NCBI GenBank assembly: GCA_009363875.1
Contig: CM018694.1
Span: forward strand, 33,551,415 to 33,615,414
Length of the DNA: 64,000 nucleotides
Direction of reading: 5' to 3'
Origin: Mikania micrantha
Lineage: Eukaryota > Streptophyta > Magnoliopsida > Asterales > Asteraceae
A program made the position numbers and the translations under genes. This document shows positions 1 to 10,262 of the stretch, in pieces. Each line of letters opens with the position of its first letter. Position 1 is the first letter of the stretch. The notes below the pieces were generated by a model. That model was not told the DNA's origin and did not search any database. It saw only the letters and a list, made by a program, of their open reading frames with translations.

Positions 1-625
1 GGCTTAGGTTCGGCCAAGAAGGTTCGTGACATGCATAGTGGTTCAGCGCAGGTTTCCAATGGTTCGCTTGATCATAAAGGGTTCGTTCCTAGCACATTGG
101 TTCGGTGAAGGTTCGTGGGGTTCCCTAAGGGTTCGGCTGATGATCAACGAACCATACAGGTTCGTGAAGCCCCCTTAGGATTCGTCTAGGTGAAGATGAA
201 GGTTCGGCCGTCCCTTTTCCAGCGAACCTGTCACCAACTCCATCATTCCACCTTGTTCCTTCGATCCAACCATTTTTATGCCATGACTACTTGCAAACCC
301 AACCTCAAAATGTTGTAGGTTCGATTGATAGGGCTTAGAACCGGCTAGGACTTGGGTTTAGACGAACACACATAGAAAACTCTATTTTCGTGATTCTTCA
401 TTCGATCATACCTCATTTTTGGCCGGACAAATCTCCAGATCAGTTGTACTTTCGTGTAGGGGAGATCAAGAGCTTCGCGTAGGTTCAAGAATCACCAAAT
501 TTCGTCAAGAAAGAAGAAGATACGCGCGTTTGAAGCTTGATTTTTCTAGTGAGAAGGTGGAGGACGAATTTTGTAGAGAGAAAGGGTTTGGCTGAAAATT
601 ATGAGAGGAATAGCCTTCTTCAAGG

Positions 626-634
626 CTTTTATAG
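626..634 (-). promoter_or_regulatory. TATA box in E7 LTR fragment
   Basis: The minus strand reads CTATAAAAG, a canonical plant TATA box. It lies between the upstream hairpin and the GGTTCG-rich tract, the same relative place as in the E3 and E5 LTRs. Confidence 0.5.
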
Positions 635-912
635 TCCGAGCGGTATTCGGGTTCGTTTCGGTTGCTCGGTTTGCGTTTCCGGAACGTAACGCGCATTTTA
701 CGTGTTTTAAATGAAATAGTTATTATTCTCATCATTTTGATGAGTTTCAAAATTGTAAAAATGTAAAAATAATTTATTTCATTTATTTTTAATCTTCGTT
801 CGTTGTCAGATCGTTAAACAACTACAATTACGTGTATACCCGAAATCGCGTATGTTTTTCGATCGTATTATTAATTTATTGTCGTTTAATCATAATTATA
901 AGTTCAACATTC

Positions 913-944
913 GTATCGTTATGGATCGTCACCCATAATTATAC
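913..944 (-). other. GTGACGAT-loop hairpin (E7)
   Basis: Arms GTATCGTTATGG and CCATAATTATAC pair at 10 of 12 positions around the plus-strand loop ATCGTCAC (sense GTGACGAT). Same loop as the hairpins in the E1, E2, E3 and E5 LTRs, with different arms. Confidence 0.55.
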
Positions 945-1035
945 GCAGTCTCGCTTACGTATTACGATTTTGTTTAATTTATTCGTTTGTCATACTATTC
1001 GTCTAAGCACTTCGCACTAACACTACCCCATTACA

Positions 1036-1114
1036 CCGAACGCAGTATATGTATAGGGCATACCCCAGAGTCCAGCTACCTGCCTTATCTGACGCCGTTC
1101 CACCACTGTTTCGA
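1036..1114 (-). other. Covarying leader/LTR module (E7 copy)
   Basis: Contains the core TATAGGGCATA followed by a variable hairpin and CCGTTCCACCAC. The flanks CGAACGCAGT and ACTGTTTCG can pair with a small bulge. The core differs from the consensus by one base (CCGTTCCACC instead of CCGTCCCACC). Confidence 0.6.
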
Positions 1115-1136
1115 TATAATACAATACTGTTGTTGC

Positions 1137-1459
1137 CTAGCGAAATTGACTGTAAATAAATAATACATACTTGTTCCTATTTAATAAGATCCTGTAACAC
1201 ACAAACACAATCATGAACATATGAATCACATTGACTGATTGGACATGAATACACATTGCACTAACACTGTCTATGACTGCTATGACTATATGCACAGATG
1301 TTACATGCATTAAGCAAATGGTCAAGCATGGTGCTTGGATCTGCATCCTTGAGCTTAGACACAATAGTGGGAGAGGATGGAGTAGCTTCTTTCCATAGCT
1401 CAGGATGATCACTGTTTTCTTTTTTGAATTTAGACCATTCATCAAACGGTATGTCATCT
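1137..1459 (-). pseudogene. Unidentified coding-like remnant
   Basis: A 106-codon minus-strand ORF spans 1137-1457, but a different minus frame reads more like protein. It runs from the E5 junction with an acidic/lysine stretch (DDIPFDEWSKFKKE), a proline/serine segment, then a Cys/His-rich part (CNICAYSHSSHRQC) ending at a stop, with a further Cys-rich stretch after it. E5 inserted at its upstream edge, so the rest should lie beyond the right end of the window. I do not recognise the family; a gag-type zinc-binding protein is only a guess. Confidence 0.25.
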
Positions 1460-2012
1460 TGTCACACCCCGAGCCGGCGGGCTGGATCGACTTTCCCGCC
1501 GGGCGGAAGGTTCCTGGGGCGCGATATCGTTGTCATAATCGAAATGATCAGATTGTTTACATGACACATGATATATAAATGAGAAATGCTAACATGACAT
1601 TGCTATACAATTACAAAGTTAAATTACATTGTTATGTTCATAATTTAACTAAGTAATTCTACCAAGAAGAATCATTGGGTTTCTATCTTGTATCTGCACA
1701 ATATTTACAAAATCTGATTCACTGTTATGTCATTCAAAATATGTTCGACACAAAATGTAGCTAAGTCTTCTAAAATTCCACTAGCTATGTTCCTGATGCG
1801 TGGTGACTAAACCTGTTTGTCACCTGAGAAAACATGCAATTAAACAAAGTCAACACTAGGTTGGTGAGTTCATAAGTTTAGTATTTGAAAATGTTGATTG
1901 ATTAACATTCGCAGTCATAGTATCATACACAAGTCCTGTTAATGTTTGATTCATCTGTCTCGCATCATGGCCTCTCCATAGTTACATCTACAAATAGAGT
2001 TTCAATCCCATC

Positions 2013-2339
2013 AAGCATGCTTATATATAGGGCATACGAAAGGGTCGAGCCTACGACCCGTCCAGACGCCATCCCACCACATGCTTAATAGGATTAAACT
2101 CCACTTGCAATACAACTATGGATATCCATCTCTATCTCACATGTGTTCACCCTATTTGTTATTCCTAGCCATAATGTTTCTCCCATGTTTTATTGATAAT
2201 TGTCTCATTTGTCTTCCACGATGTCCACTCCATAGTTATGCTTACAAATAGTATTTCACCCAATCAAGCATGCTTATATATAGGGCATACGAAAGGGTCG
2301 AGCTTATGACCCACCCAGACGCCATCCCACCACATGCTT
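2013..2339 (-). other. Pair of covarying modules in E5 LTR
   Basis: Two copies, 2013-2086 and 2266-2339, lie 253 bp apart. Both are closed by AAGCATG/CATGCTT and carry the core TATATATAGGGCATAC ... GCCATCCCACCAC. The inner hairpins differ: the arms in the first are CGACCC-type on both sides, and the second has substitutions in the loop-proximal arm. Confidence 0.7.
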
Positions 2340-2403
2340 AACATGATTCAACACTACTTGCAATACAACTATGGATACCCATCTATTCCTCATATGATTT
2401 CAC

Positions 2404-2660
2404 CTAGTCTCATAGCATAGTCTCATATTGTCTCATTATCTAGTCTCATGTAGTCTCATATAGTCCCATCACATAGTCTCATATAGTCTCATCGTATAGT
2501 CTCATATTGTCTCATATAGTCCCATCACATAGTCTCATATAGTCTCATCAAATAGTCCCATCCCCTAGTCTCATACAGTCTCATATAGTCTCATCACATA
2601 GTCTCATCACATAGTCTCATATAGTCTCATATAGTCTCATCAAATAGGCACATATAGACT
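2404..2660. repeat. ATAGTCTCAT minisatellite (E5 3' LTR)
   Basis: An irregular tandem array built from about 10-bp units of the type ATAGTCTCAT or ATAGTCCCATC. The same array is in the other E5 LTR (56262-56462), where the copia element E6 is inserted. Confidence 0.8.
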
Positions 2661-3963
2661 CATATTGCATAAATTCATATAGATATCACCTCCTCATCAC
2701 GTAGTCACAAATTACATCGTCTAACACAAACCGGATCTAACCTAACCCTAAAACTGTCACCTTTTAGTCTCATGGGTATTACCGGTATAGTTTCATAAGT
2801 TTCACTATAATACAAGCATGGTGTTATAAGATCAAGTCTTATAATATAATGTTAGCATGTATGGGGAATGACATCTTGGAATTAGGTTTTCCTAATGTCA
2901 CCCTTGATATCACAAGTAATAGTCTCATATGTCATCTGTTGTCAGTGATAAATGTTTTCATGTTTAACCATGTGTGATAAGCACTAGTCTTATTACACAT
3001 CGTTAGTGTTAGTGGTGAACGATGTCATCATCATGAAGATATGTCATCATGATTATCATTCTTTGTTATTCCATATAGTCACCCTGTTGTCACTAAGTTG
3101 TTGTAAGAGTTAGTCTTACTACACTTAGTCGACTCAGGTGGTGGATGATAGTCGTTTCATGTTATCTTGTAATATGTTCCGAGTTATAAGCTAAGCGTTA
3201 TAAGCATTTGACTTAATACACTTAGTAACTCTAGTGTTGAATGATATTATAAAGATGTGTTATCTTCATATCATTCATGTGTTTTGTTTCTTGTCATCAT
3301 GTTCATCTATGTTCATCTCAATGTTTGTTCTTGTAAGAATAACTAAGTGTTGTGAGATATAATCTTACAACTAGGTTATCCTATTTTGTTGATGAGTTAT
3401 GAAATCATATTATCATATTCATCTTAGTTATCTTTGTCATATCATGGTCATACAAGCATGTATACAATGATAAACGATAATAATTAAAGCAATATTATCT
3501 AATCAAAGTATAAGCAATATGTTAAATATCAAACTTTTAAATAAATAAAAGTTAAGCATGTTTCTCATCCCCGAGAGTTTAAAATCAGTTAAGATTAGAA
3601 AAGGGGCATATGAACTCACCTTGTTGTTGTTGTGGTTGACTTAGCTTAAACACGAATGCACGCACTCTTTGTTGTACTTGTTGTTGTATTCACAATCCTG
3701 TATTGATTTCACGTCGTTTGCAACTTATAAGTATTAGTTGTAGGGATTAGTGTGTGTGTGTGTGTTAGCCCTAAAATCGGCTAACACTCGTAGGTCTCGG
3801 TCGTCAGTCGGCCTTGCTTCTCTTATTCTCAATAGGTTGAGTTTAGTAGATTGTTTTAAATTGGTAAATAATGACTTCATCTATATTACCTTGGTTTGCC
3901 TTAACCCATTCTTGAAAGCCCACAACCCTTTCAAAATGTGTTAGTTACTTGTGTTAGTAGAAT

Positions 3964-4097
3964 CTTGGTGAAGCCAAACTGAGATTAACATAGGTTTATA
4001 GTTTAAAGCTTGACATCTTATCCTTGTTATCTTGGTGAAGCCAAACTGAGATTAACATAGGTTTATAGTTTAAAGCTTGACATCTTATCCTTGTTGA
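3964..4097. repeat. 67-bp direct tandem duplication
   Basis: The sequence starting CTTGGTGAAGCCAAACTGAG at 3964 is repeated at 4031 with no obvious differences over about 65 bp. It lies inside the E5 3' LTR. Confidence 0.8.
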
Positions 4098-4647
4098 ACT
4101 TGACCTTGTCATTACTTAGCGATTAAACAACCATGCAACATTTCCTTGAAAACTTGTTGTTTTAGGCTTTATGAAATGTATTAACCCACACCCATAACCA
4201 CCTTTGTAGTAATTTAGTGAATATCCAACTCTCATGCATGGTTCCTTATGGTAGTTTCAAGTGTGTATTTCTCTCTTGTGATGTGGGCCGCATCAATTCA
4301 TTGGACCAACTCAATGGCCTTGGGCCGAATGAAAGGTCACTTGGGCCGACTAGGTGGCCGAATGGTCCTTAGATGGGCTAACTGTGGTTGTACGACATGA
4401 GCATGACCGACGAAGGACTAGTGGCCGAATGATAGAAGCTGGGCGAATGGAGGGACTGCCAAATGAGGATAATTCCCGAAAGAATCTAGTTGAATGGGGT
4501 GTGGTTCGCTCGAATGACATTGGCCGACTAAGGAGCTTGGCAGAATGGCCGTGGTCGATCGAATAGAGGTGGCCGAACCAAGGGGTGTGGTTGAATGAGT
4601 TGGCTCCTTCGGCTCAAGTCCTTCGGCTCTGGGCCTTTCGGCCGGGC

Positions 4648-4652
4648 TGGAG
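4648..4652. repeat. Target-site duplication of E3, left
   Basis: TGGAG directly before the E3 5' LTR; the same five bases follow the E3 3' LTR at 51786-51790. Confidence 0.9.
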
Positions 4653-6717
4653 TGTAACATCGCTGTAGTTCCGGTCGTCCGTACATCCGTACGATTGTAC
4701 TGTTACGACCTGAGATTTGTAATTATTAATGATGATGTATTATTTGATGATTATCACTGTTGTTGGTATACATACTTAGAACATATTATTATACGCGTAA
4801 ACCATGGGAAGTTTAGTTGTAACTCAACTAAACAGAACCAGAGAGTTTATCGCAGATGATTACACAGATTATGGATTATTGGTTGAAATGGAAAGGAATG
4901 TAGAGTTGGTTATGTTTTGGGTGCTAAACATAGTCAAGGACACATGGTCATGGTTTATCGAAATAGCGGTGGGACGGTGTAGGGGAGGTTGCGATCTACC
5001 TCTGCATATGCCCTATACATATGCATATTTCGGTCTATCATGGATGTGTCAGTGACTTGAGTTTAGCGGGTTTTGGATTGGGAATTATAATATTAAAGTT
5101 AATTAAATAATGAAAGGATAATTGAAGAATAAATACGCGTTGGTGAGGTTACGAACATTAATTGAGTATAACTCTTTTAAAATTAAAAGAATACCATCTT
5201 TTCCTTAATGACATTAATTAATGGATGATGAGGTTTTATATATTGTAAATGAGCAGGCTTTTAAAATATAATTGAGTATAACTCTTTTAAAATTTAAAAT
5301 CTGAACTTTATAACTTAAGCTAAGATGGTGATCAATTAAACATACAAGTATGCACGGATGTGTATATGGTTAAGGTTATTATCTTAGGTTATACATATTT
5401 ATGGGAGGTAACACACAGAATTCACAATTTGTTCATCATCATTGGGTAATTTGAATTATCAAGTCTAAACTACATCCTAATAATAAACATTATTATTACG
5501 TTGCATATTTATTATAACTTAGGAAAAGTAAACTAAGTTAACAAGACATTTAATAAGTTAAATAAAACAATGATAGACATACAGTAGCATTAAAGCGCAT
5601 ATACTTATGAACACGAACATATTAAATACAGATTGCTGAGTTAGTTGGGATTTCATATACGCGAGCGCGCATCCTATTAAAGCACTGAAACTAAGGGCTC
5701 AGGTGAGTTCTCATAACCTTCCTTTTAAACTGTTTTGTTTTAAACTCGGAGGTGGAACATGTATACCAAATTCAAATATTATTTTGATAACACAAGGATA
5801 ATACCTGTTTATCAATATGATATTCACATTTTAGAATTATCATTACTTATGGATTATCACTTATATGCATATATTCGTGTAACATTGTCATTGACTTCGG
5901 TCAATAACAAGGATTACATGTATTGTCACTTGGATTATCACAACTTCGTGAAACATTGCCTTTGACCTTGGTTAATTGCATTGGTTTCATGTATTGCCAC
6001 GTGGATAGCTTCCACTCCATGGATAATGTGTTTAACTTATGTTAATTACATAATGTCCATGTATTGTAACAGATACTCTTGAGAATATTGTTGTTGAGAT
6101 TGGTTGAATGGTTATGTGATTGATTATCTATTTTTTCTCATGATTGTCTATGATTAAATATGGTTTAATTGATTATGTGATTATGTGGTGGTTTGTATGT
6201 TTGATTGTTGAGTTTGGAGATGTGTTGGATTATCTCATACAGGTACTCTTGTGGATTTTCTCAGAATGACCATAAGCTTTTATACTCATTTTAATCGAAA
6301 CTTTTTATAAAACTTTTTAAATATAAACTTTTATACTCATTTTTATAAAACACTTTTAAGTATAAAAACTTATGATTACTCACCAACTACTTCGTAGTTG
6401 ACACTTGATTTTTCACATGTTTCAGGTGATGAAGCTAAGTAGGTTGAAGAAGATGAATTCTCACTTTTGGACATCATCACACAGGATCTTGGACTTAGCT
6501 AAAATTAACTAAAATTCTGGCGATTAGAGTTTAGTTAGTTTAGCTAATTCTTTTGTGTAATTGATGTATTTAATTCATGATAGACATGATTTTTGTGTAA
6601 TTAATTTGGTGAATGATATGTTATGTGATGATTTAATTTAGATGCCCACGAGCTTTTGAACAATCTACACATCCCTCGTGGCATCCCGACGTTTCCGCCA
6701 TCGGTCGGGGTGTAACA
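4653..6717 (+). mobile_element. E3 5' LTR, promoter-deleted
   Basis: Starts TGTAACATCGCTG and ends GGGGTGTAACA, aligning with the E3 3' LTR at 48307-51785. It is 2065 bp against 3479 bp because a 1.44-kb internal segment is absent. The missing segment, equivalent to 48815-50251, holds the GTGACGAT hairpins, the TATA box and the GGTTCG tract. A filler of about 22-24 bp (from 5161) copies sequence found at 5271-5294. Small differences from the 3' LTR in the shared parts suggest an old insertion. Confidence 0.88.
4959..5032 (+). other. Covarying module in E3 5' LTR
   Basis: Sense core GGTGGGACGG ... GCATATGCCCTATA closed by CGAAATAGC and GCATATTTCG, pairing with one bulged A. The inner hairpin is AGGT-TGCG-ATCT with a G-U pair. 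Duplicated in the 3' LTR at 48613-48686. Confidence 0.75.
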
Positions 6718-7479
6718 GATTGGTATAAGAGCCTGGGTTATAGGGAATTGGGTTACTAGAAATGGTTGACCTAGACTATAACCGTAGGATACCTTAGTAT
6801 GAAGAAATCCATACACTAGTTAGTATATTCAGGATTTCGTGCTTATGTGTTTATTACATGTTAACTAAACTCCTGCTATATATCTGATTCGCATGTATTA
6901 TTTGTTTATTTGTGCCCTAATGATTCAGTAAGGACATGCACGTGGTGTATCGTAAAGGTGGTGGGATGTTGGCTGGGGCAGTTGCGACTGACCCCTACAT
7001 ATGCCCTATATATATACCATTTACGGTACATTAGGTGGATGCCAGTATTGAAGAATGTGGGAACTACCCGTTTGGGAAATTATCTGCTTAGGAAAATAAC
7101 TGCTTAGGAATTATCTGCTTTAGGAGTTATTTGTTGATCTATAAACTCCAGACAAGGACACACTCGTGGTATACTACAAAGGTGGTGGGACGGTGGCTGG
7201 GGCAGTTGCGACTGACCCCTACATATGCCCTATACATATACCATTTGTAGTATATTGGGGGTCTGTCAGTGTCAGGAACTTAGGATATTACTAGGAATTG
7301 TTGTTAAGTTGAGATTAATGGGATATGGATGTTGATGGTATGTTTGTTGGTTAAGGTTGGTTTGGATTGACTCATGGATGATCACACTTGATGAACACTT
7401 ATAAATTCACTTATGACACACGCTGATTGGACACGTAGGGTGCATAGGATCAACGAACGATATGAACGATTAGTGATGG
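6718..7479 (+). other. E3 primer-binding site and 5' leader
   Basis: TGGTATAAGAGCC starting at 6721 is a one-base variant of the initiator-Met tRNA primer site TGGTATCAGAGCC seen in E1, E2 and E5. The leader holds two covarying modules (6946-7029 and 7171-7254) and matches the E2 leader, which lies in reverse at 36600-37354. It is cut at 7479 by the E4 LTR. Confidence 0.8.
6946..7254 (+). other. Pair of covarying modules in E3 leader
   Basis: Two copies start 225 bp apart. The first is closed by GTATCGTAAA and TTTACGGTAC (10 pairs, one G-U). The second is closed by ATACTACAAA and TTTGTAGTAT (10 perfect pairs). Cores are GGTGGGAYG and ATATGCCCTATA. The inner stem in both is GGGG-CAGT-TGCG-ACTG-A-CCCC. 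The arms differ but pairing is kept. Confidence 0.85.
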
Positions 7480-7860
7480 TGTGACACCCGACAATTTTGG
7501 GTAAATTGCAACACTCATCTCACATCCACACTTGTTGCATTTCATTTAATTGAGTTTAATTAGATGAGCTAAACACAAACACAAAACAATAATTTGGATT
7601 ATTATTGAATTGTGCATTACACGTTGATTAGGATTAATCAAGCGTGCAAACACTTCGTAAACACACAAACACGAACCATCAAAGATAATTCAAGGAATTA
7701 TCAAAACACACACACGAGTCTCACGAATGTTGGTGATAAAACAATAACCGAACTTATGTGCTTATGTGCTAAATATGTGTTAGACGTTTAGGATAAACGT
7801 TAGGAATCGAGTACGAGCGTAATCAAATCGAAGAAATCGAAAAAACAAGGAAATGAACTG

Positions 7861-7989
7861 GTCGCGGTACGCGACGACCCTTAGCGAAAGTCTTCGCGGT
7901 ACGCGAAGAAAATCGGGAGTCGATACTCCCGAATCCCATCGCGGTACGCGATGATTAGTTTTGATCGGCCTTCGCGGTACGCGAAGGCC
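7861..7989 (+). promoter_or_regulatory. Five-hairpin array upstream of E4 TATA box
   Basis: Four hairpins share the core CGCGGTACGCG: GTCGCGGTACGCGAC (7861), TCTTCGCGGTACGCGAAGA (7891), CATCGCGGTACGCGATG (7937), and one with 10-bp arms GGCCTTCGCG/CGCGAAGGCC (7967-7989). Between them is CGGGAGTCGATACTCCCG (7914). Flanking bases vary but pair perfectly in each. A second copy lies at 15403-15532, where the last hairpin has lost one base pair. Confidence 0.8.
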
Positions 7990-8005
7990 ATGCAGATCAA
8001 AATTT

Positions 8006-8014
8006 CTATATAAT
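8006..8014 (+). promoter_or_regulatory. TATA box of E4 LTR
   Basis: CTATATAAT lies 17 bp after the hairpin array and before a C/T-rich stretch typical of a plant transcription start. The same site recurs at 15549-15557. Confidence 0.6.
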
Positions 8015-10115
8015 CAAACCCAAACTCATTTCACTCGGTTCTTCTTCCAATTCTCCGAGTTTCTTCACTTATTCTCGACCGAATTCCATCTGAATCAACA
8101 TCCTAACCTGCTGGAAGCACCATTGGAGCAAGTTCTTGGTGTTTGGAAACCATAGGATCATAAAGGAAGTCTTGGAAGCCATCAACACAATGAAGAATCG
8201 TCTCCAGCCATTTCCAGGACCTGCTACACCTACTACAACTTGAATCCTAGCATATAATGTAGTTTTACATGTTTGTTTATGGTTTGATCATACATGCAAT
8301 GGGTAAAAACCCACATGCAACTCCATATGGTTATTGTGCGCGAATGTGTTGGTGATTTGTTATGTATTTGTTGTAGATCTACTGATTTTATAATTTAGAA
8401 ATGATAGATTTGAGTTTTGGTTAAGTTAAGTTTGATTTTGTGATGATTTGGGCAAACTTGCCATAAAAGGAAACTTTTTTGTGCAAGTCTTGGATTTGTG
8501 ATGATCTAGACATGTTAGACATGTCTAGATGTTGTCAAATGTATATTAGAGTGTTTAGAAACACATTTGGGTATTTGACTTTGTCAAAAACATGGTTTTG
8601 AAAGAACTTGCTAAATAAGGAAACTTTTCAAAATCAAAAGAGGGCTTTGGATGTTTTGAATGTTTTGGTAAACTTTGATTATTGAAACATATTTAAAAAT
8701 GGTTTTTTTTAACATGTTTGAAAACATGGATTTGTGAAAACAAGCTTTTAAACGAGAACTTGCTATTTTAGGAAACTTTGTTTCGACAAAATGGCATAAA
8801 TGGTATTTTATGCACAAATGACTTATTTTGAGTATTCACGTATGTTTTTACAAACATACTAAAGTTATTAGTTTTATGAAATAGGATTTCATAACCATAC
8901 TTTCCAAAAATAGAAACTTTCTAAATATAGAAAGTTTCCTGAAACAAGAACATTATGATATTCAAAACATGATTTCGTGAAAGCAACATGAGTCGAGTCA
9001 TAGGATGCATTATGGTGTCTTACTTGCATTAAGACAACTTAACACAACAAACGTGTCACCAACGATTCGTAGAGTCAACACAAGCCAATACACACACTCT
9101 CGGTTGAGCACACCGACACCTGGAGTTGTATGGACTACAACACACCACATAACACATACTTACACCTATATGATTATAGGATCTTACTAGCAGGACAGCT
9201 AGCTCAGAAAATCGCAAAAACCACATAAACCGGAACTGCTTTATCAGGTGAGTTCACGGCCCCTTTTTACATTTTCTACCTTTGGGGGAGAAAACATTGC
9301 ATACAACTGACTTTGATCAACATACATACTTTTGGTACATTTGTACATGCTAATATCGTTTATGTATATCTGCGGCATTCATCCACAAAACTGATAAGTC
9401 CTCATTAAACACATCTCGGACCGTTAATAGCGCGTAGCGCTTAGCGTGGTAATTCTGAATAGTACTATTTGGGCCTGACAAGCCCCACTGTTGAGCGCCG
9501 TATGGCCACCCCGACTGGAGGTTGGAACAGTGCATAATTGACCAATAAACATTGCCATTGTCTAGTTGGATGGACATGGCGGGAGGCAGCATGTTAGCTT
9601 CGGTTGCGAACCTGCATATGATATATAAAACTGCAAAACATTTACTTTAAACATTTTGATGTTTACTGCTGATACAAACCTGTGCTCTCACCAACCTTTG
9701 TGTTGACCCTTTTTACTCGCATGTTTTCTCAGGTACCTAAGGCACGCACACAAGGATAGGATGCTAGGATGGAGTCCCATGCATCAGCTTTAGTGTCATA
9801 GGCAATTTGATAACGATTGACATTTGTTTTGTTATGTAATGTTAAATACTTAAACATCTTCTACACTACTACTCTTTAAGTTTTAAATATTGTTGAACTT
9901 ATGCTTCCGCAACTTATAATTATAATGATGTTTTGATAACTTAAACTTTTTACTTCCGCAACTCTGATTCTACTAAACTGTTTTGTCCAAGTTATTGGAT
10001 GTACGTATGAAACCAGACATGTAGGTCTCGCAACATTGTGTGACCGGAGACTGTGATCCTGACAATCTGTTGTTGCTCGCGCCCCAAAAGGGACGGGATT
10101 TCTCGGGGTGCGACA

Positions 10116-10262
10116 GATTGGTATCAGAGACTCCGGTTATTGCGAATTAGGTTTGCATTTAGTGAACTTAGTCTATAACCACTAGTCTCCACACAACGCG
10201 TAGTGCTTAGTATTAGTTCTACTTGCATACATTATCGTACATATACACAATTCACACATTTA
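10116..10262 (+). other. E4 primer-binding site and start of leader
   Basis: TGGTATCAGAGACTCC from 10119 matches the 3' end of initiator Met tRNA over its first 11 bases. No other feature is visible before the coding remnants. Confidence 0.65.

Larger units (their letters stand above)
1..1134 (-). repeat. Truncated chromovirus LTR fragment (E7)
   Basis: This stretch has the same order of parts as the E2 and E3 LTRs, read on the minus strand: a covarying module (1036-1114), a GTGACGAT-loop hairpin (913-944), a TATA box (626-634), a CT-rich leader, then a GGTTCG-rich tract (1-350). Both ends are missing, so it is a fragment or runs past the window edge. No reading frame in it looks coding. It flanks the E5 insertion and is therefore probably part of the older landscape. 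Confidence 0.6.
1460..4652 (-). mobile_element. E5 3' LTR, part 1 (split by E3)
   Basis: This piece begins with TGTCACACCCCGAGCCGG on the plus strand, matching the LTR starts at 19858, 42359 and 55315. It is the downstream end of the 3' LTR of a minus-strand chromovirus. The LTR continues at 51791-52929 after the E3 insertion, giving about 4.33 kb in total. It holds a pair of covarying modules (2013-2339), a short tandem array (2404-2660), a 67-bp tandem duplication (3964-4097) and a GGCCGAATG-rich tract near 4280-4652. The plus-strand (TG)n run near 3750 is a minor microsatellite. No supportable gene is present. Confidence 0.85.
7480..10115 (+). mobile_element. E4 5' LTR
   Basis: Runs from TGTGACACCCGACAATTTTG to GGGGTGCGACA, followed by the primer-site sequence TGGTATCAGAGACTCC. 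Its start recurs at 14589 and 15025. A five-hairpin array (7861-7989) lies just upstream of a TATA box (8006-8014). A 64-codon ORF at 7961-8155, repeated at 15504, covers this promoter and is not a gene. The family is distinct from the E1/E2/E3/E5 LTRs and lacks the GGTTCG tract. Confidence 0.88.

Noticed and set aside
1..350. Telomere-like repeat (AGGGTTCG resembling AGGGTTT)
   Set aside because: The units are not tandem or regularly phased, and the tract is a normal internal part of several LTRs.
2404..2660. CRISPR-like array
   Set aside because: The units are about 10 bp, irregular, without spacers, and sit inside a plant retrotransposon LTR.
4804..5055. 83-codon ORF in the E3 5' LTR
   Set aside because: It overlaps the structured module and is not kept open in the matching 3' LTR.
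6946..7254. The covarying module as a hammerhead ribozyme
   Set aside because: No CTGANGA and no matching GAAA core are present in any copy, so the hammerhead is excluded. I also could not fit it to twister or HDV-like layouts.
7961..8155. 64-codon ORF identical at 15504-15698
   Set aside because: It is repeated only because it sits in the duplicated E4 LTR, and it covers the hairpin array and TATA box.
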